64,000 bases of DNA from positions 4,588,001-4,652,000 of the forward strand of contig JAHWDD010000001.1 in the NCBI GenBank assembly GCA_023897205.1, in the 5' to 3' direction. Below the pieces are notes generated by a model. That model saw only the letters and a program-made list of their open reading frames with translations. It did no database searches and was not told the DNA's origin. A program made the translations under genes and the position numbers. Source of the stretch: Exophiala sp. HKRS030. Lineage: Eukaryota > Ascomycota > Eurotiomycetes > Chaetothyriales > Herpotrichiellaceae. How positions within the stretch are numbered: the stretch's first letter is position 1; every line of letters begins with the position of its first letter. This document shows positions 9,703 through 21,196 of this stretch, in pieces.

Positions 9703-10776
9703 TCATGCGCCTGGGAGGTTCTCCAATCTACCAAAGCCGCCGTTAGGCATGGGCTGTTGTCCAAGCCACTCTGGGTCGACCAGACGCTCTTTCTCCTGAA
9801 GGAGATAGCGGTAAGCATGCTTAATGGTTGCGTCACTGACGCCTGCGACCTCGCTAATCTGCTTGCTAGGCTTGCCGAATCCGATCAGATGGCTGGCAAA
9901 AAACGTGCATGCAGCTGCGTTAGATAGCGGGCTACGACCGGCAAGACCCTCAATGGTAGGGATCTTCTTCGCCAGGCCTTCGGCGATTGTCTGAACCCTA
10001 TAATTGAGACCGACCATGTTGCAATATCTTCCACACAAGTCTTCCGGCTTGGTGGACGTGGTGGCATGGAATTCGGCCGTGCTGTTGGGGATGCCGCCAG
10101 TCGCCATGACTTCCGCATTCTTCTCTTCAGAAAACTTGCTCAGGAAATTCTGCAGTTGTTTGTAAACGCGGCCGATTTCTTTCTTGGGAACCGAGGTCAT
10201 TCCAAAGATTTCGTTGAAGGTTCTGGGTACCTTGAGTTGACGACAAGCGATGAATACGCAGCCAGCGAGGATACTGTCCAACTGCTTGCCTCGAAGAGCA
10301 TTTGCTTCATAAACTCGCTTGTAGTAAGACTTGGCGGCAGCCTTTACCGGAGCCGTCAATTTGGCTTTCTCTCCCCAGGCCTCAATCTGAGCATACGCAG
10401 CCTGCAGAGCTCTGTCTGCTTTGTTTTCGAGTTGCATTGCCTGAGCTTTCTTGAGTCTCCGAGTCTCCTTGGAGACGTTAGGACCACCCCCGCCAATCAT
10501 GGTCCCCGCATTGTTTGTGAGGTATAGCTCGTTATCGGCTTCACCAACACGGTTAGGATCTTCACCCTTGCCCTCGTCTGAATTGAACGTTCGCCATTCA
10601 GATTCATAGCTGACCAGACGCTCGGCAAGAACCATCCCACAATTGGCACAGATGGTATCCGCATTCTCTTCAATCAGCTCAGGCGGAACTTGTTTGCAAT
10701 CAGGACATATGAGGTGCATATTGAGGTTTTCATGCCACGCTGGGCCATCAGGTGGCTGATTTTCAGTGCCCGCCAT
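9703..10776 (-). CDS. sua7: Transcription initiation factor TFIIB
   Basis: 357 residues, no intron seen. General RNA polymerase II factor that bridges TBP–DNA and the polymerase in the nucleus. The N-terminal zinc ribbon (about residues 20–50) has CPDC and CANCG, followed by the B-finger region with SEWRTF. Two cyclin-fold repeats follow (about 120–210 and 235–320), including GCVFIACRQ and the repeat-2 SNAAACTFFASHL. The frame is open 59 codons upstream of this ATG, but only from a TTG, and TFIIB proteins begin close to the zinc ribbon. Length fits the family (about 345). It is divergent from ATP14. Confidence 0.95.
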   Translation of the reverse strand: MAGTENQPPDGPAWHENLNMHLICPDCKQVPPELIEENADTICANCGMVLAERLVSYESEWRTFNSDEGKGEDPNRVGEADNELYLTNNAGTMIGGGGPNVSKETRRLKKAQAMQLENKADRALQAAYAQIEAWGEKAKLTAPVKAAAKSYYKRVYEANALRGKQLDSILAGCVFIACRQLKVPRTFNEIFGMTSVPKKEIGRVYKQLQNFLSKFSEEKNAEVMATGGIPNSTAEFHATTSTKPEDLCGRYCNMVGLNYRVQTIAEGLAKKIPTIEGLAGRSPLSNAAACTFFASHLIGFGKPSKQISEVAGVSDATIKHAYRYLLQEKERLVDPEWLGQQPMPNGGFGRLENLPGA

Positions 10777-11635
10777 TTTCACTCGTACAGAGGGCGGTGC
10801 CTGGTTGCCCTTGGTTATTCGTCCACTCAGCTTCCTCTGTATGCGCTGATTCTGTCGTCTCTTGATCCCACAATATGTGGTCGTCAAGTTGTGCTTGTTG
10901 GCAAATGACTTGACGAAGAGCGGAGAATACAGTTTGCCGGTGGTGACAGACAACTGGGTGAGAGTGTGGTGTCTGTCAACCGATAGCGGAAAATGCAGCT
11001 TGCACCAGAGTGGCCCTTTATTTCTATTCTATTGGGATCGAACGAGCGAGATGAGAGTGCCGACGTAGACTTAATGTCGTCGTACACTGTAATAATCCAA
11101 ATGTCAGTCAGGCCATCAACAAATTAATGAGACAACCCAAGCAAAAGACAACCGACAGCGTCAACAATTTCAATGTACCTCGAAAATATGCTCAGGCAAG
11201 GATATCGCAGTGATCGGAAGGAGCGCGACGGGATAAGATGATCTGACTCGGACCAATTCAACCAGTGAAGGTCTCGTGAGACAAGGGAGGCGGCTTTTGG
11301 AACACGAAGAGTCGTTGTCGAGATCGTCGTCCACGGTGCGCAAGTGATCAGTTGATATTAATTCCTGCGCGAAAGAGGGAAATGTGCAGGAGCGATATCT
11401 GAGTCTGCCAGGACTAAAGTACATAGAGGGATGAAAGGAGAGAAGGACATGGAAGTTCAGTGAGCGCAGGTGTTTTGAAATCAAGTCAGAAGAGCCAAGG
11501 CGGCCACAATCACGTGAGGGGACGAGGCTGCAAGAGGAATAGCTTCTCCTGCTTGCATCTGCGCTTGAAGCTTCCTGGAAAACACCTCCCAAGTTCGATT
11601 TGAGTCCCAATTGTACCTTGGAACAGCTTTACATC
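10777..11635. promoter_or_regulatory. Divergent promoter region TFIIB / ATP14
   Basis: 859 bases between two constitutive genes transcribed apart. A minus-strand open frame at about 11170–11610 (146 codons) has no ATG near its start and low-complexity Ser/Arg/Leu composition; I regard it as non-coding. No TATA box or repeat stands out. Confidence 0.4.
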
Positions 11636-12118
11636 ATGGCGCAATCACTAAGGGCCAGCGTAAGTTCGGTTCAAAGACACGATATCAAGTTACTCACAAG
11701 CACTACAGACTCGCCTGGTCGCTCGGTTGAGCTTGAGAACGATGCCAGTCTCTCGCCGGAGCTTCACAATTTCATCGGCTGCGAGAATGCGTGAGTCCTG
11801 AATGGTCGACTTCAAAAAGACACCCACTCACTATGTCTAGCCGATCTGATCCAGGACATGTATCTCAAAGAGCTAAAAGCATACAAGCCACTACCACAGA
11901 AAGCCTCCGACGCCGAGGGCCACGTCCAGAAATTTACACCTCCAAAAACCCCAAAGTCTCCGGAAGAGACGAACCTTGCAAGCGAGATGCAAGATTATGA
12001 GACCCAAGCAGTCGAAATCGAAGGTCAAGCTCCAGCTGGTGAGGCGGAAGAGGGAGGTGAGGAGGATTTCTTCGAGGATATTGAAAAGATCGACGAGGAA
12101 GATGCTGCCCATCATTGA
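11636..12118 (+). CDS. atp14: Mitochondrial ATP synthase subunit h (Atp14)
   Basis: Small nuclear-encoded subunit of the F1Fo-ATP synthase peripheral stalk. Exons are 11636–11659 (24 bases), 11709–11790 and 11841–12118, giving 127 residues. Introns of 49 and 50 bases have GTAAGT/GTGAGT donors and CAG/TAG acceptors. The first two exons encode an Arg/Ser-rich mitochondrial presequence (about residues 1–34). The mature part has DLIQDMYLKELK followed by DAEG and a PPK.PK.PEE stretch, as in yeast Atp14, and ends in a very acidic tail. Length matches yeast Atp14 (about 124). None of the three exons would be found as a gene without splicing. Confidence 0.92.
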
Positions 12119-13521
12119 TCACAGGCAAACACCTGATAAATAAATCGCGTGTACAATCAATTATGGTATGAATCAAAAAAGATCTTGATTACGCATCAAT
12201 TGAGATGGCCGTGAGCATTCCGGCCCAAGAAGATTCCTTATTCCCGCGGGATGTTCCTCTGTTGTCCTTCCCATCAATAAATCCGATGCCGGTCTCATCA
12301 GATGCGGATGAGGCGCAATGTTCTGATGCAGTCTACGATCAAATGCAATTCAGAGGCCATGTCGACATTACAGAAGCCACCGCATGAACAATACTGAGGC
12401 CAGAAATATCAGGCGAATAGTTTTACTTGATTTCAGACTAGAGTTTTGATGGACATCAGTTCAGAAGACTCGTCCATGTCGGCTGTCTGTACCCCGGAAT
12501 GTCTCGAACGCCTTCTCCAGATATTTACAACTAGACTCGACATTTCTTCCGGGTGCCTCGCCTACGAATGCCCTGTCTGGGACTTTATGCTTTTGTAGCG
12601 AATACTGCGGAGATTTGACTCTTGATAGCACGCGTAGCCATAAGTTCTGCCCTCTGGAATTTTTAGTCTTGGGTGTTTATTCTATGGTGTCTTGGTAGTC
12701 GATGGGCCTCGTACTCGCACAAGGGCTGAGAACACCAGTTCTCGTAATACGGAGCACAACGAATACTCCATATTACGAGCACAGGGATTCCGGGCTAATG
12801 CAGATTACTGACTGACATGTGGGCTTTGTGTTGTCATACTCAGCCAACAGTAAAATGCCATATTGACAGCGGCGCCGGCGGGTGTGTGCACGCTTGGGAA
12901 AAGACCCTGGCCGGAGACTGCTGAAATACGAGGTCCAACGAGATATAATTAATCCCAGGTACTCATGATCCTCCTAGGCAGGGAAAACATGGCGAATTGC
13001 AGGCTGAAGGGCCCCATGGGCGGATCCTGTGGCCTTGTTCTTGATATGCCTGAAGCGACAGACTTTGCCTAAAGCATCGGCGCTTGATAACGCCGACGTC
13101 TCCTTGGCCTGGCATGATGGGCTGCCATCTGCCCGTTTCAGCTTCATTTCCACCATATGCATCTTTAATGTGCCTGCTTGACTACATTACCAACCTTGCT
13201 TTATCTTACCTTAATCTGTTCTACTCTATCTTCTTGTCGTTCGCTCCTCTTCACCGTCTTTTTGTCTTTCGTTGTCGATCCTCTGTTTTTGGGCCGACTG
13301 TGTTTGCTAATCTACTTGCATTATCGTTGTATACGAACTCACCCACCACCAGTCACAACCTCCCACCCCGTCACGCCTATCCGGTCTCCCTTTGTTGCTT
13401 CCTTCACGCATGTCGTCGCACAACAGCCTCTTGTTCCATGGCGGAACCTAGAGAAAAGAGCTGGACTCGCACATTGTAGTGACTGTTGCAGTTCTCGGCG
13501 CTGGGCGCCAGATCCCTGGTC
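12119..13521. other. Long intergenic region with repeat remnant and leader of the DUF1765 gene
   Basis: 1.4 kb. A short ATG frame (12205–12387, 60 codons) has no recognisable motif. At 12741–12779 lies an imperfect palindrome and at 12869–12882 a GC-rich 14-mer, both also found near position 1000. The right part (about 13189–13430) is strongly pyrimidine-rich (CT tracts), typical of a fungal promoter or transcription start region, and has several ATGs upstream of the chosen start. Confidence 0.5.
12741..12779. repeat. Imperfect inverted repeat (14-base arms)
   Basis: The left arm CTCGTAATACGGAG (12741–12754) and right arm CTCCATATTACGAG (12766–12779) are reverse complements with one mismatch, separated by 11 bases. 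The ATACGGAG core recurs at other intergenic sites in the window, suggesting the end of a small degraded mobile element. Confidence 0.7.
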
Positions 13522-16500
13522 ATGTCTGCTGGAGTCGAAGGGCAAGTCATGCCCACAGTACCTGTCCACGCTGCCAGTCCTCTTCATTCTTCTGTCCATC
13601 TGCCCTGCTCCGATTCGATACCAAGGCCACCTTCCGCAGAGATCACGCGCTCTGCAAGCTACACTTATCTTTCAACTCTTGAAAAAGAGCCTGCAATCAC
13701 CACGATCAAAAGGACCTTCTCCGACAATGTTCTCTCCCTACCTCCTGAAGTGAGATCCAAAATGAATGACTCTACCCAATCTACGAATAAAGTCCTCTTT
13801 CGCCGGGCATCGAGGAAAGCAAAGAAACGGATAACAAGTGGCATTTTTTCCTTCTCGTCGGAACCAGAACAAGAAGATGACGATGTACGAGGAGGTCGAG
13901 AAACCGAGATAGACCCTGTCAAGGTGGAACAAAGCCGCAGCCTCAGCCGATCTGTTACTGGTACCATCCGCACCCTGGCCCGAAAATCCTGGGCTGGATC
14001 GAGACCTTCATCCCCTGCCCCGAAGGATGGTTCCGCCCCGAGGAAGCGCAGCTGGTCACCGACCAAAATCAAAGATGCTGCCACTTCAAAGCCAGCTTCT
14101 AGCAGGTCGCCTTCGCGATCACGCGAGTCAGATGCTGCAAAATCCACGCCTCCTCAGCTTCTACGACCTCCGCTGAGCGTGTTGCCCATCAAAAACAAGA
14201 GTGAAGTCAGTCTGAAGCGCTTATCACGAAATTCGTCTTCCACTTCGCTTGCGTCAGATGAAAGAAGCAGATCTAAAGTCTCACTCGGGAAACTTCCGCC
14301 GTTGCCGAGAACTCTTTCCTCCGATCGTTTGGCGTCTTTCCAGCAAGAGCTGGCCCGGAAAAAGGATCCGTTAGCTACAGCTTTCAGAAATGTCGACAGC
14401 GAGTTCATCACATTTCATGCAAAGCCCAGCGTACAGAAGTCAAAGGTTCTTCGTACCGTCTTGCTGCCCTTTCTCCACAAATATGCTCGCCACCCCTCTA
14501 TCACATCTCTTCGAGCGGAAGACCTTGATAGACGGACTGTCATCCTGAACAAGTGGTGGACTGCACTACTGGAAATGCTACACGGGACCAACAACCAAAT
14601 GATCTCATTGTCCGATAGACCTGCTTTTCTCGAGTCCGTAAGCATGATCATGTCAAGGCTAGAATGGACGGTTCCAGGCTTCAATGCGGCACTGGGCGAG
14701 ATCTCCCAACCTGCGTCCATCCCCAAATCCAAGTCGACAAACTCCCTCGAGTCAGAAGATTCGGATTTCCTGAGCGATACTATCAAGCAGAATGTGCGGA
14801 ACATGTTCATTCAGAATCTGCTGTCTCAGCTGAAATTTGTCATCGAAAAGTTGTCCTGGCGCGCTGCTCCCTCAAGCCTAGTTACTTTCGCCGGCAAAAC
14901 CTGTGCTTATGCTTTTTTTTATTGTCCGGGTGTCGCAGACATGCTCGCTCGACAGTGGAATGTGGGCGCTGGTACACTGGGCAGGATATTCACCGAGTTT
15001 GATATCCATTTTGGAGATAAACTGGCCCTCATATCGAACGCTTTCGCAGGAAGATTTCCACCGCCGATTCGATCTTTGTCCGCTATCTCGCAAAGCACCC
15101 TTGCACGCCACCTGCAGCCTCAGCGTCAACGCCCACAAGGATTGGAACAGTTGGACTGGTGGCATCCAACATGGGTAAATCGTTGGTGTGGACGCGATAC
15201 TGATCTGTTCTTTTCGTTCACGAAATATTTCCATCTACTTGTCCCTGAATTCCTGTCTGAGGAGCTATCTTCGAAGGAACGTGCTGGTATACCAGGTCTT
15301 ATTCCGGTCTGTGCACAGATGCTGGTCGTTCTGGAGGCTACTCTGTATCGGCAAGCTAATCAACAGCGATATGATGATGACGGCACGGAAGGCTCCAGAT
15401 TCGACAGAGATCACCCAGATTCTCTAGCTCCTCTGCCTGTCATTGCTAATGCCGATCGTTCGATCGCCGAAAACCGTCTAATCATCTTATTGAGGGACGT
15501 GTTAGGAGATGTGGACTCTGAGGCTACTATGTTCCGAGGCTTATTTACCGGCTCGTTTGAAGCAGTCCTCAAGGCTGCCACTCGAAAAGTATCCATGTAC
15601 AGCACCGATCCATGCTTCGTAATTTGCGATTTCATGGAGGAAGTCCTCCCAATTACCTTTCGATATCATCAGACTTATGGCGATACCCCGATCCTGGACT
15701 GGCCGTTTTGGCTCAAAGTCTTTAAGCAAATGATGCGAAGCCAGTCTATGCTCACAAAAGTTCGACTGATTGCATTTTTGTACAATAAGTGGACTATTTT
15801 AATTTCTAATGAGGAGAGAAAGAGGGAGCTCGTTTTGGAATGGTTGCTGGATCAGGAAGTCTTTGAAGAAAATTTCTGCAACTGGTCACCAATGGTTCGA
15901 CACTACTTCTACCGCCTACTCTGTTGGAGAGTCGCTCGTGTGGACGGACCGGTCACGACTTTGGACATGTAAGTGTGCGATTGCTGTGCAAGGGCTAATT
16001 TTACTGACAAAATATCCAGCGTCATTCTTCAAACGTTCAACACTCGACTAAATAAATGCTGGGCTCACTATCAATATCTGCTCATGGAGGCAGACACACG
16101 AGGTCTCACCCCACCATCCTCTGAACCTTGTACTCCCGCACCTGCACGTCTTCTCTTGATCGTTCGCCTCGATAATCAGCCTCTGTTAGTGCCACATAGG
16201 ACGACATTCGAGAGGAAACAACCCAATCTTGGATTGCTCAATCAGAATTCACCATATCAAAATCATTCGTCGGCTCTGAACACTATTCCGACTGCAGACG
16301 TTCCTCCTCAGATCAACAAAAAGCGATGGAGCTTGTTCAAGGGGCTCAGTATGTTCTCGCAGCCTGGAAATGACCGCCCTGGTGAAGTCACTCCTCCAGG
16401 GAGCCCGGATGAGGGAAGTTCGAACTCCAATGGCACGATCACAGGACCTAGCAGCGAAATTGCTGGCCCCAAGCCAGTTTCTCGCCCGATCACACCTCCA

Positions 16501-16893
16501 CACCAACCTTGCTCATTCCGCTTCGAACTACAGCATCACCGTCCACCACCTCAACTGCAAGGCCAAAATTGGACTTTGACGTCTCCTCTATTGCCACAAA
16601 CTGCACAAAATATTCTTAGAGTTCGAGAGAGCAGTGAAAGCAATGCGAGTTCCGAAAGTAGTAGTAACAACAACCAGAAGTTCAGACCCAAAACGAAGAC
16701 TGTCGAGCCTCGGCAGCCAGCGTACTCGGAGATAGGCAATGCACGTTACAGTGGACGAGCATTAGCGGAGTGGTCACAAGTGGTGAGCGAGTGCCGAAAT
16801 TTCTACATTCGACGCAGACAAGATGGAGTCCCGAGGGACGGTCTTGTCGAGATACCGACACTGGGAGTCGAAAATTTCCGGAGTCCCGGTTAG
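13522..16893 (+). CDS. DUF1765 (UPF0592) family protein
   Basis: Exons are 13522–15968 and 16020–16893, with a 51-base intron (GTAAGT, CTGAC branch, CAG), giving 1106 residues. The N-terminal 250 residues are Ser/Arg/Pro-rich and basic, probably disordered and phosphorylated. The conserved core (about 290–850) has long helical segments with motifs such as KWWTALLE and WHPTWVNRWC..DTDLFF, which I associate with the fungal DUF1765 family. The C-terminal 250 residues are Pro/Ser/Gln-rich. No enzymatic motif is visible, and the molecular role of the family is not established to my knowledge. The ATG at 13522 is the first in frame; upstream codons are open only from a TTG. Confidence 0.85.
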
Positions 16894-17793
16894 TATGTTT
16901 TTCTTTGCTACGGGAAACATCTCTCAAGGTTGAGATCCGTGACACCCTCAGGGACGGCGTACACGGAGCTGCCTTTTTGAAAGGAGAAGACATGTCATGA
17001 ACACAACCTTTGTATATCTATGCACCATTAATGGCGTTTATGGGCAACCTTGTGGCTTTGAAGGGCGCCTTTTTTCTTGAATATACGTATGCAATTCTAT
17101 CAAGTTCTAGGGATTGGGCGGTTGGGTTTCCGAACGGATTGGGCTAAGATACTGGATACTATCGTGTGACCAGGTGGTCGCACATTCTCAGAACAGACGA
17201 ATGCAACGATTTTGCTCCGCGATGTCGAAGCTGAGCTAGCAATTTTCACACTTTGATGTCCCTTTGCGATGTGGTGTTATTGCGTAGTACGTTTTGCGGC
17301 CATTTGTTCTTGCCTACCTAGGTACCTGGATGTACGGAGGAAGCGAGGTTGTCAACGTCTCTTGGTGAGAAGACGAGGCTGAGGTAGAGCCTTGTTGAGT
17401 TCCTTGTGCTCCACAATCTCCGCATTCAGACTTGAACCGAGGATGCTTCACTACCGACGTTCTGGTCATCAAGTGTTTGTCAGTTGCTAAGGCCCGAGGA
17501 TATTGGGCATTTGCATCTACTCGTACCGTTAGCATCCCTATAACCGTTCATTCCATCACGATCGAGGCCTTGCTAGCTTTGTCAAAAAGTTTCTGACTTT
17601 GGTCATCACGGATACATATCGCAATAGTTCCCTGCACCCGAGAGTACGATTGCACAGCTCGACTACTCTGCAAAGCTTACCTGGGGGTGCTTACTTGATC
17701 GCTTTGTTGCTCAACCCGACAGCTAGCTCCTGGCTATCTTGTCATACCTTCATCAGCCACGGAGACTTTGACTGAGCGAAACTGATTGCGACC
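16894..17793. other. Intergenic, DUF1765 3' end to acyl-CoA ligase promoter
   Basis: 900 bases. No frame longer than about 75 codons with an ATG and no recognised motif. I see no repeat. Confidence 0.4.
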
Positions 17794-19714
17794 ATGACGA
17801 TCTTCAAGTCTTTACAGCCACCGATTGAGAGTAAGTCACTGTCCCTCGAGAAGAGTCTTCCACACAACAACGCTTCTCTAGAATCGTTCTCAGAAAAAGG
17901 AAACAAAGAAAAAGAAAAAAGAGCAGAGCTAATCCGATACACAAATAGTGCCATGGCATCTGCCGGTATGGACGTGGCTCTTCGATTCAGAATATAGTCC
18001 TCTCCGAAACGTCCAACCGGGCGAGATCAAGGGTTTCACAAACGCCATCACGAAGGAGGTACGTCTTTTGTCTCGTCTATATATCCTCTTCGATTTCTTT
18101 AGCGTCTCGGGACAAGAACTCGAAAATAAGATTGGAGTTTACTAACATGCCTGTTTCTAGCACCTGAGTTACGCTGACCTCAAGACGCACTCGACACACT
18201 TGTCCACTGCGTTGGTGAAGAAGTATGGCCTGAAACAAGGACAGACCGTGGCTCTCTTCTCACCCAACACGGTCTGGTATCCATGCGCCATGTTCGGCAC
18301 ACTGCGATCGGGGGGTGTCGTGTCGGGCGCCAGTCCGGCGTACAACGTCGAGGAAATGAGCTACGCTCTGAAGACGGCCGAGGCAAAGTTCCTCTTCACC
18401 GTGCCGGGGAGCATGTCTGTGGCCTCTGCGGCCGCGAACAACGCCGGGATCCCGCAGGAGCATGTGTTCTTGCTCGAGGGCACAATGGCCGGATTCACCA
18501 ACATGTCGGAGTTGCTCGAGATCGGAAAGTCTTACGGAATCTCGGGTCAGGTCGAACAGTTCAGACTGCCTCCCGGGAAGAAGAACAAGGACGTGTGCGG
18601 TTATCTCAGCTTCTCCAGCGGCACGACCGGTCTGCCCAAGGCCGTCATGATCGCCCACAGCAACGTGATAGCGCAGTGCCTGCAGATCCGACAGATCACG
18701 CCATCGACGCTGCGGAAGATCCTGGCCGTGCTGCCCTTGTTCCACATCACGGGGCTTGTCCACCAGTTGAGTCTGCCCGTGCTGTTGAACGCGAACGTGT
18801 ACATGTTGCCCAGTTTCACCATGGACAGCATGCTCGCGACGGTGCAGGAGTACAAGCTGGAAGAGATGTTGCTCGTACCTCCGATCTTGATCAGGATGGT
18901 CCGCGACGAGCAGACCCTCTCCAAGTACGATCTCAGCAGCCTCAAGCGATTCTCTTCGGGCGCCGCGCCCCTTTCGGCCGAGATTCTGGATCTGTTGAAG
19001 CAGAAATTCCCCGGGACCGGGTTCAAGCAAGGGTACGGAATGACGGAGAGTTGTAGCTGCATCACGGCGCACCCACCGGACAAGTACGACTACAAGTACG
19101 CGTTCCGCGTGGGGACGATCGTGGCGAGCACAGAGGTCAAGATCGTCGATCCGGAAACGGGCAAAGAGTGCGGGTTGAACGAGCCCGGGGAGATATGGGC
19201 CAGAGGACCGCAGGTCGTCATGGGATATTTGAACAACAAGCGAGCCACGGAGGACACTTTCGACAAGGACGGGTTCCTACACACGGGGGACATTGGGAGC
19301 ATCGACGAGGAAGGACTGATCACCATCACGGACAGGCTGAAGGAGATGATCAAGGTTAAAGGTATCGGAGTGGCCCCCGCCGAGTTGGAAGATTTGCTCC
19401 TGGGACACCCCGACGTCGAGGACGTGGCCGTTCTGGGAATTTCCGACGACTATTCCGGCGAGAGGCCCAAGGCGTACGTCGTGTTGAAGGCGTCGTCGTC
19501 ACAGCGCGGTGATGCCAAGACCATCGGCAGAGGTCTGATCAAGTACGTCCGGGAGAAAAAGGTGCGGCACAAGTGGATCACCGAGGTCGAAGTGGTCGAT
19601 GAGATCCCCAAGTCGCCCAGTGGGAAGATCCTGCGGAGGGTGCTGAGGGATATGGGCAAGGCCGGTAAGAAGGGTGTCGTGATCAAGGATGAAAAGGCAC
19701 GGGCGAAGCTTTGA
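17794..19714 (+). CDS. Peroxisomal acyl-/4-coumarate-CoA ligase-like protein
   Basis: Exons are 17794–17830, 17949–18058 and 18161–19714, giving 566 residues. ATP-dependent formation of acyl-CoA through an acyl-adenylate (ANL superfamily). Motifs are the P-loop SFSSGTTGLPKAV (about residue 195), YGMTES, GEIW.RGP..M.GY, HTGDIG, the hinge and A8 region TDRLKEMIKVKG, and the C-terminal catalytic Lys in PKSPSGKILRR. The last three residues, AKL, form a type-1 peroxisomal targeting signal. The N-terminal exon join gives PPIEMPWHLPVWTWLF, usual for fungal 4CL-like proteins. High GC at third positions makes long open frames on the antisense strand; these are shadows. Short-chain dehydrogenases follow downstream. 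Acid specificity is unknown. Confidence 0.92.
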
Positions 19715-20066
19715 TCAACGACCTCTGCTTGTGTTCAGGCGTTCAGAATTGAGGAAAGCGGCTGCGGTTGGTCACTTGTCGAAGCTATTGGTCACGATAC
19801 AGGTCGTATCTAGAGTCCGTACACACTCGGGTGTTCTTGTTGAATCGATCTCGAGTTCCTCTCAGAGGGTACCTCCAAGGTAGAAATTGAAATAAAGGGA
19901 TAAATCATACTGTATACATGTCCTCCGTCCGTGCTGGGAGAGGGAGTGTTTGTATTTCGCTTAGTCATCACTTCCTCCTCACAATACATCGTGGCAGCTG
20001 GTGGCCCATGTTTCAGACTTGTTGTATTTATTCCCTGACTTCTTGTCGACTACACCCGAGTCTACA
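19715..20066. other. Intergenic, ligase to first SDR
   Basis: 352 bases with no gene or motif recognised; presumably the ligase 3' end and the SDR promoter. Confidence 0.4.
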
Positions 20067-21048
20067 ATGTCGAAAACTGCACAGCGAACAGTCCTCATCA
20101 CAGGCTGTTCTCAAAGCGGCCTTGGCCATGCTCTCGCGGTAGCATTTCGAAGTGCTAGGTTCCGAGTCTTCGCCACCGCTCGAAATCCAAACCGTATGTC
20201 AGGACTGGAGGAGCTTGGGATTGAATGTTTGAAGCTCGACGTCTGTGATGAGACTTCCATTCAGGATTGTGTAGCTCGAGTCCGTGAGTTGACGACAAAA
20301 CCTGGAGAAGTGGAAGGGAGGTTGGACTGTTTGGTCAACAACGCTGGCGGAGGTACGTTTCACCTTGCGACCGTTTTGTGGTATTCTCTGAGAAGAAAAG
20401 GCCACGCATAGCTAAATGGTCGTGTATCTACAAGGCTACAACATGCCAATATCCGACATTTCGATTCCCGAAGCCAAGGAACTTTTCGAGGTGAATGTCT
20501 GGTCGTACATCAGCGTCACACAGGCCTTTCTACCCTTGCTCATACATGCGGCCAAATCCTCGCCGACGGCCAGTCCGAGTCTGATAGTCAACAACACGTC
20601 GGTCTCGAGCGTGGAACCGACACCTCACAATTCCGTGTATCACGCCTCCAAGGCCGCCGCGGCCATGTTCAGCACGCACATGCGGATCGAGCTCGAGCCC
20701 TTCAACATCAAGGTCGTCGATTTAAAGACGGGCTGTGTCCACTCCAAATTTCACGCGAACCATCAGGGAGGTAACGCCAGTCTACCGTCGACGTCGATAT
20801 ACTTGCCCCTCAAGGATCAGACGGAAAGTGCCATGCGCAACGCATTTCCTCACCGTGAAGATCCTGAAAAGTGGGCCAAAGATGTTGTCGGAGACATTGT
20901 GGGCAATTGGGACCGTCCACCAAAGGAAGTCTGGAGAGGAACGGGGGCATGGAGGACGTGGTTCGCAAACAATTTCTTCCCGGTGGGCTGGTGGGACCAA
21001 AGCTGGAGGAAAGCGGTAGGCTTGGATCTTTTAAAGGGAAAGATATAG
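20067..21048 (+). CDS. Short-chain dehydrogenase/reductase (Ayr1-like)
   Basis: Exons are 20067–20352 and 20435–21048, with an 82-base intron (GTACGT…ACAAG), giving 299 residues. NAD(P)H-dependent carbonyl reductase of the classical SDR type. Motifs are cofactor-binding TGCSQSGLGHA (about residue 14), ARNP after beta-2 suggesting NADPH, NNAGG, catalytic Ser in NTSVSS and Tyr/Lys in YHASK. The long C-terminal part after the Rossmann core resembles yeast Ayr1 (1-acyl-dihydroxyacetone-phosphate reductase); that similarity is a guess at the subfamily. A second SDR of identical length lies 1.6 kb downstream, and the acyl-CoA ligase is immediately upstream on the same strand. Confidence 0.88.
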
Positions 21049-21196
21049 TCTCAGCTTCTTTTACCTAGATTTACTGACCAAAAATTCATCATGGGCCGTT
21101 TGGATCGCTCGGATGCCTTGCAACTTTCCAGCATTGGACTATGATCCATATTTCCCCAAAGGCCATGTACGTAATTCCTTCCTGGGAAGAAATGTC

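Noticed and set aside
11170..11610. 146-codon minus-strand frame between TFIIB and ATP14
   Set aside because: No ATG at its start, Ser/Leu/Arg-biased, no motif; lies in a divergent promoter region.
18260..19083. Long open frames on both strands inside the acyl-CoA ligase
   Set aside because: Same cause: strong third-position GC in the ligase; translations are low-complexity Arg/Gln/His without motifs.
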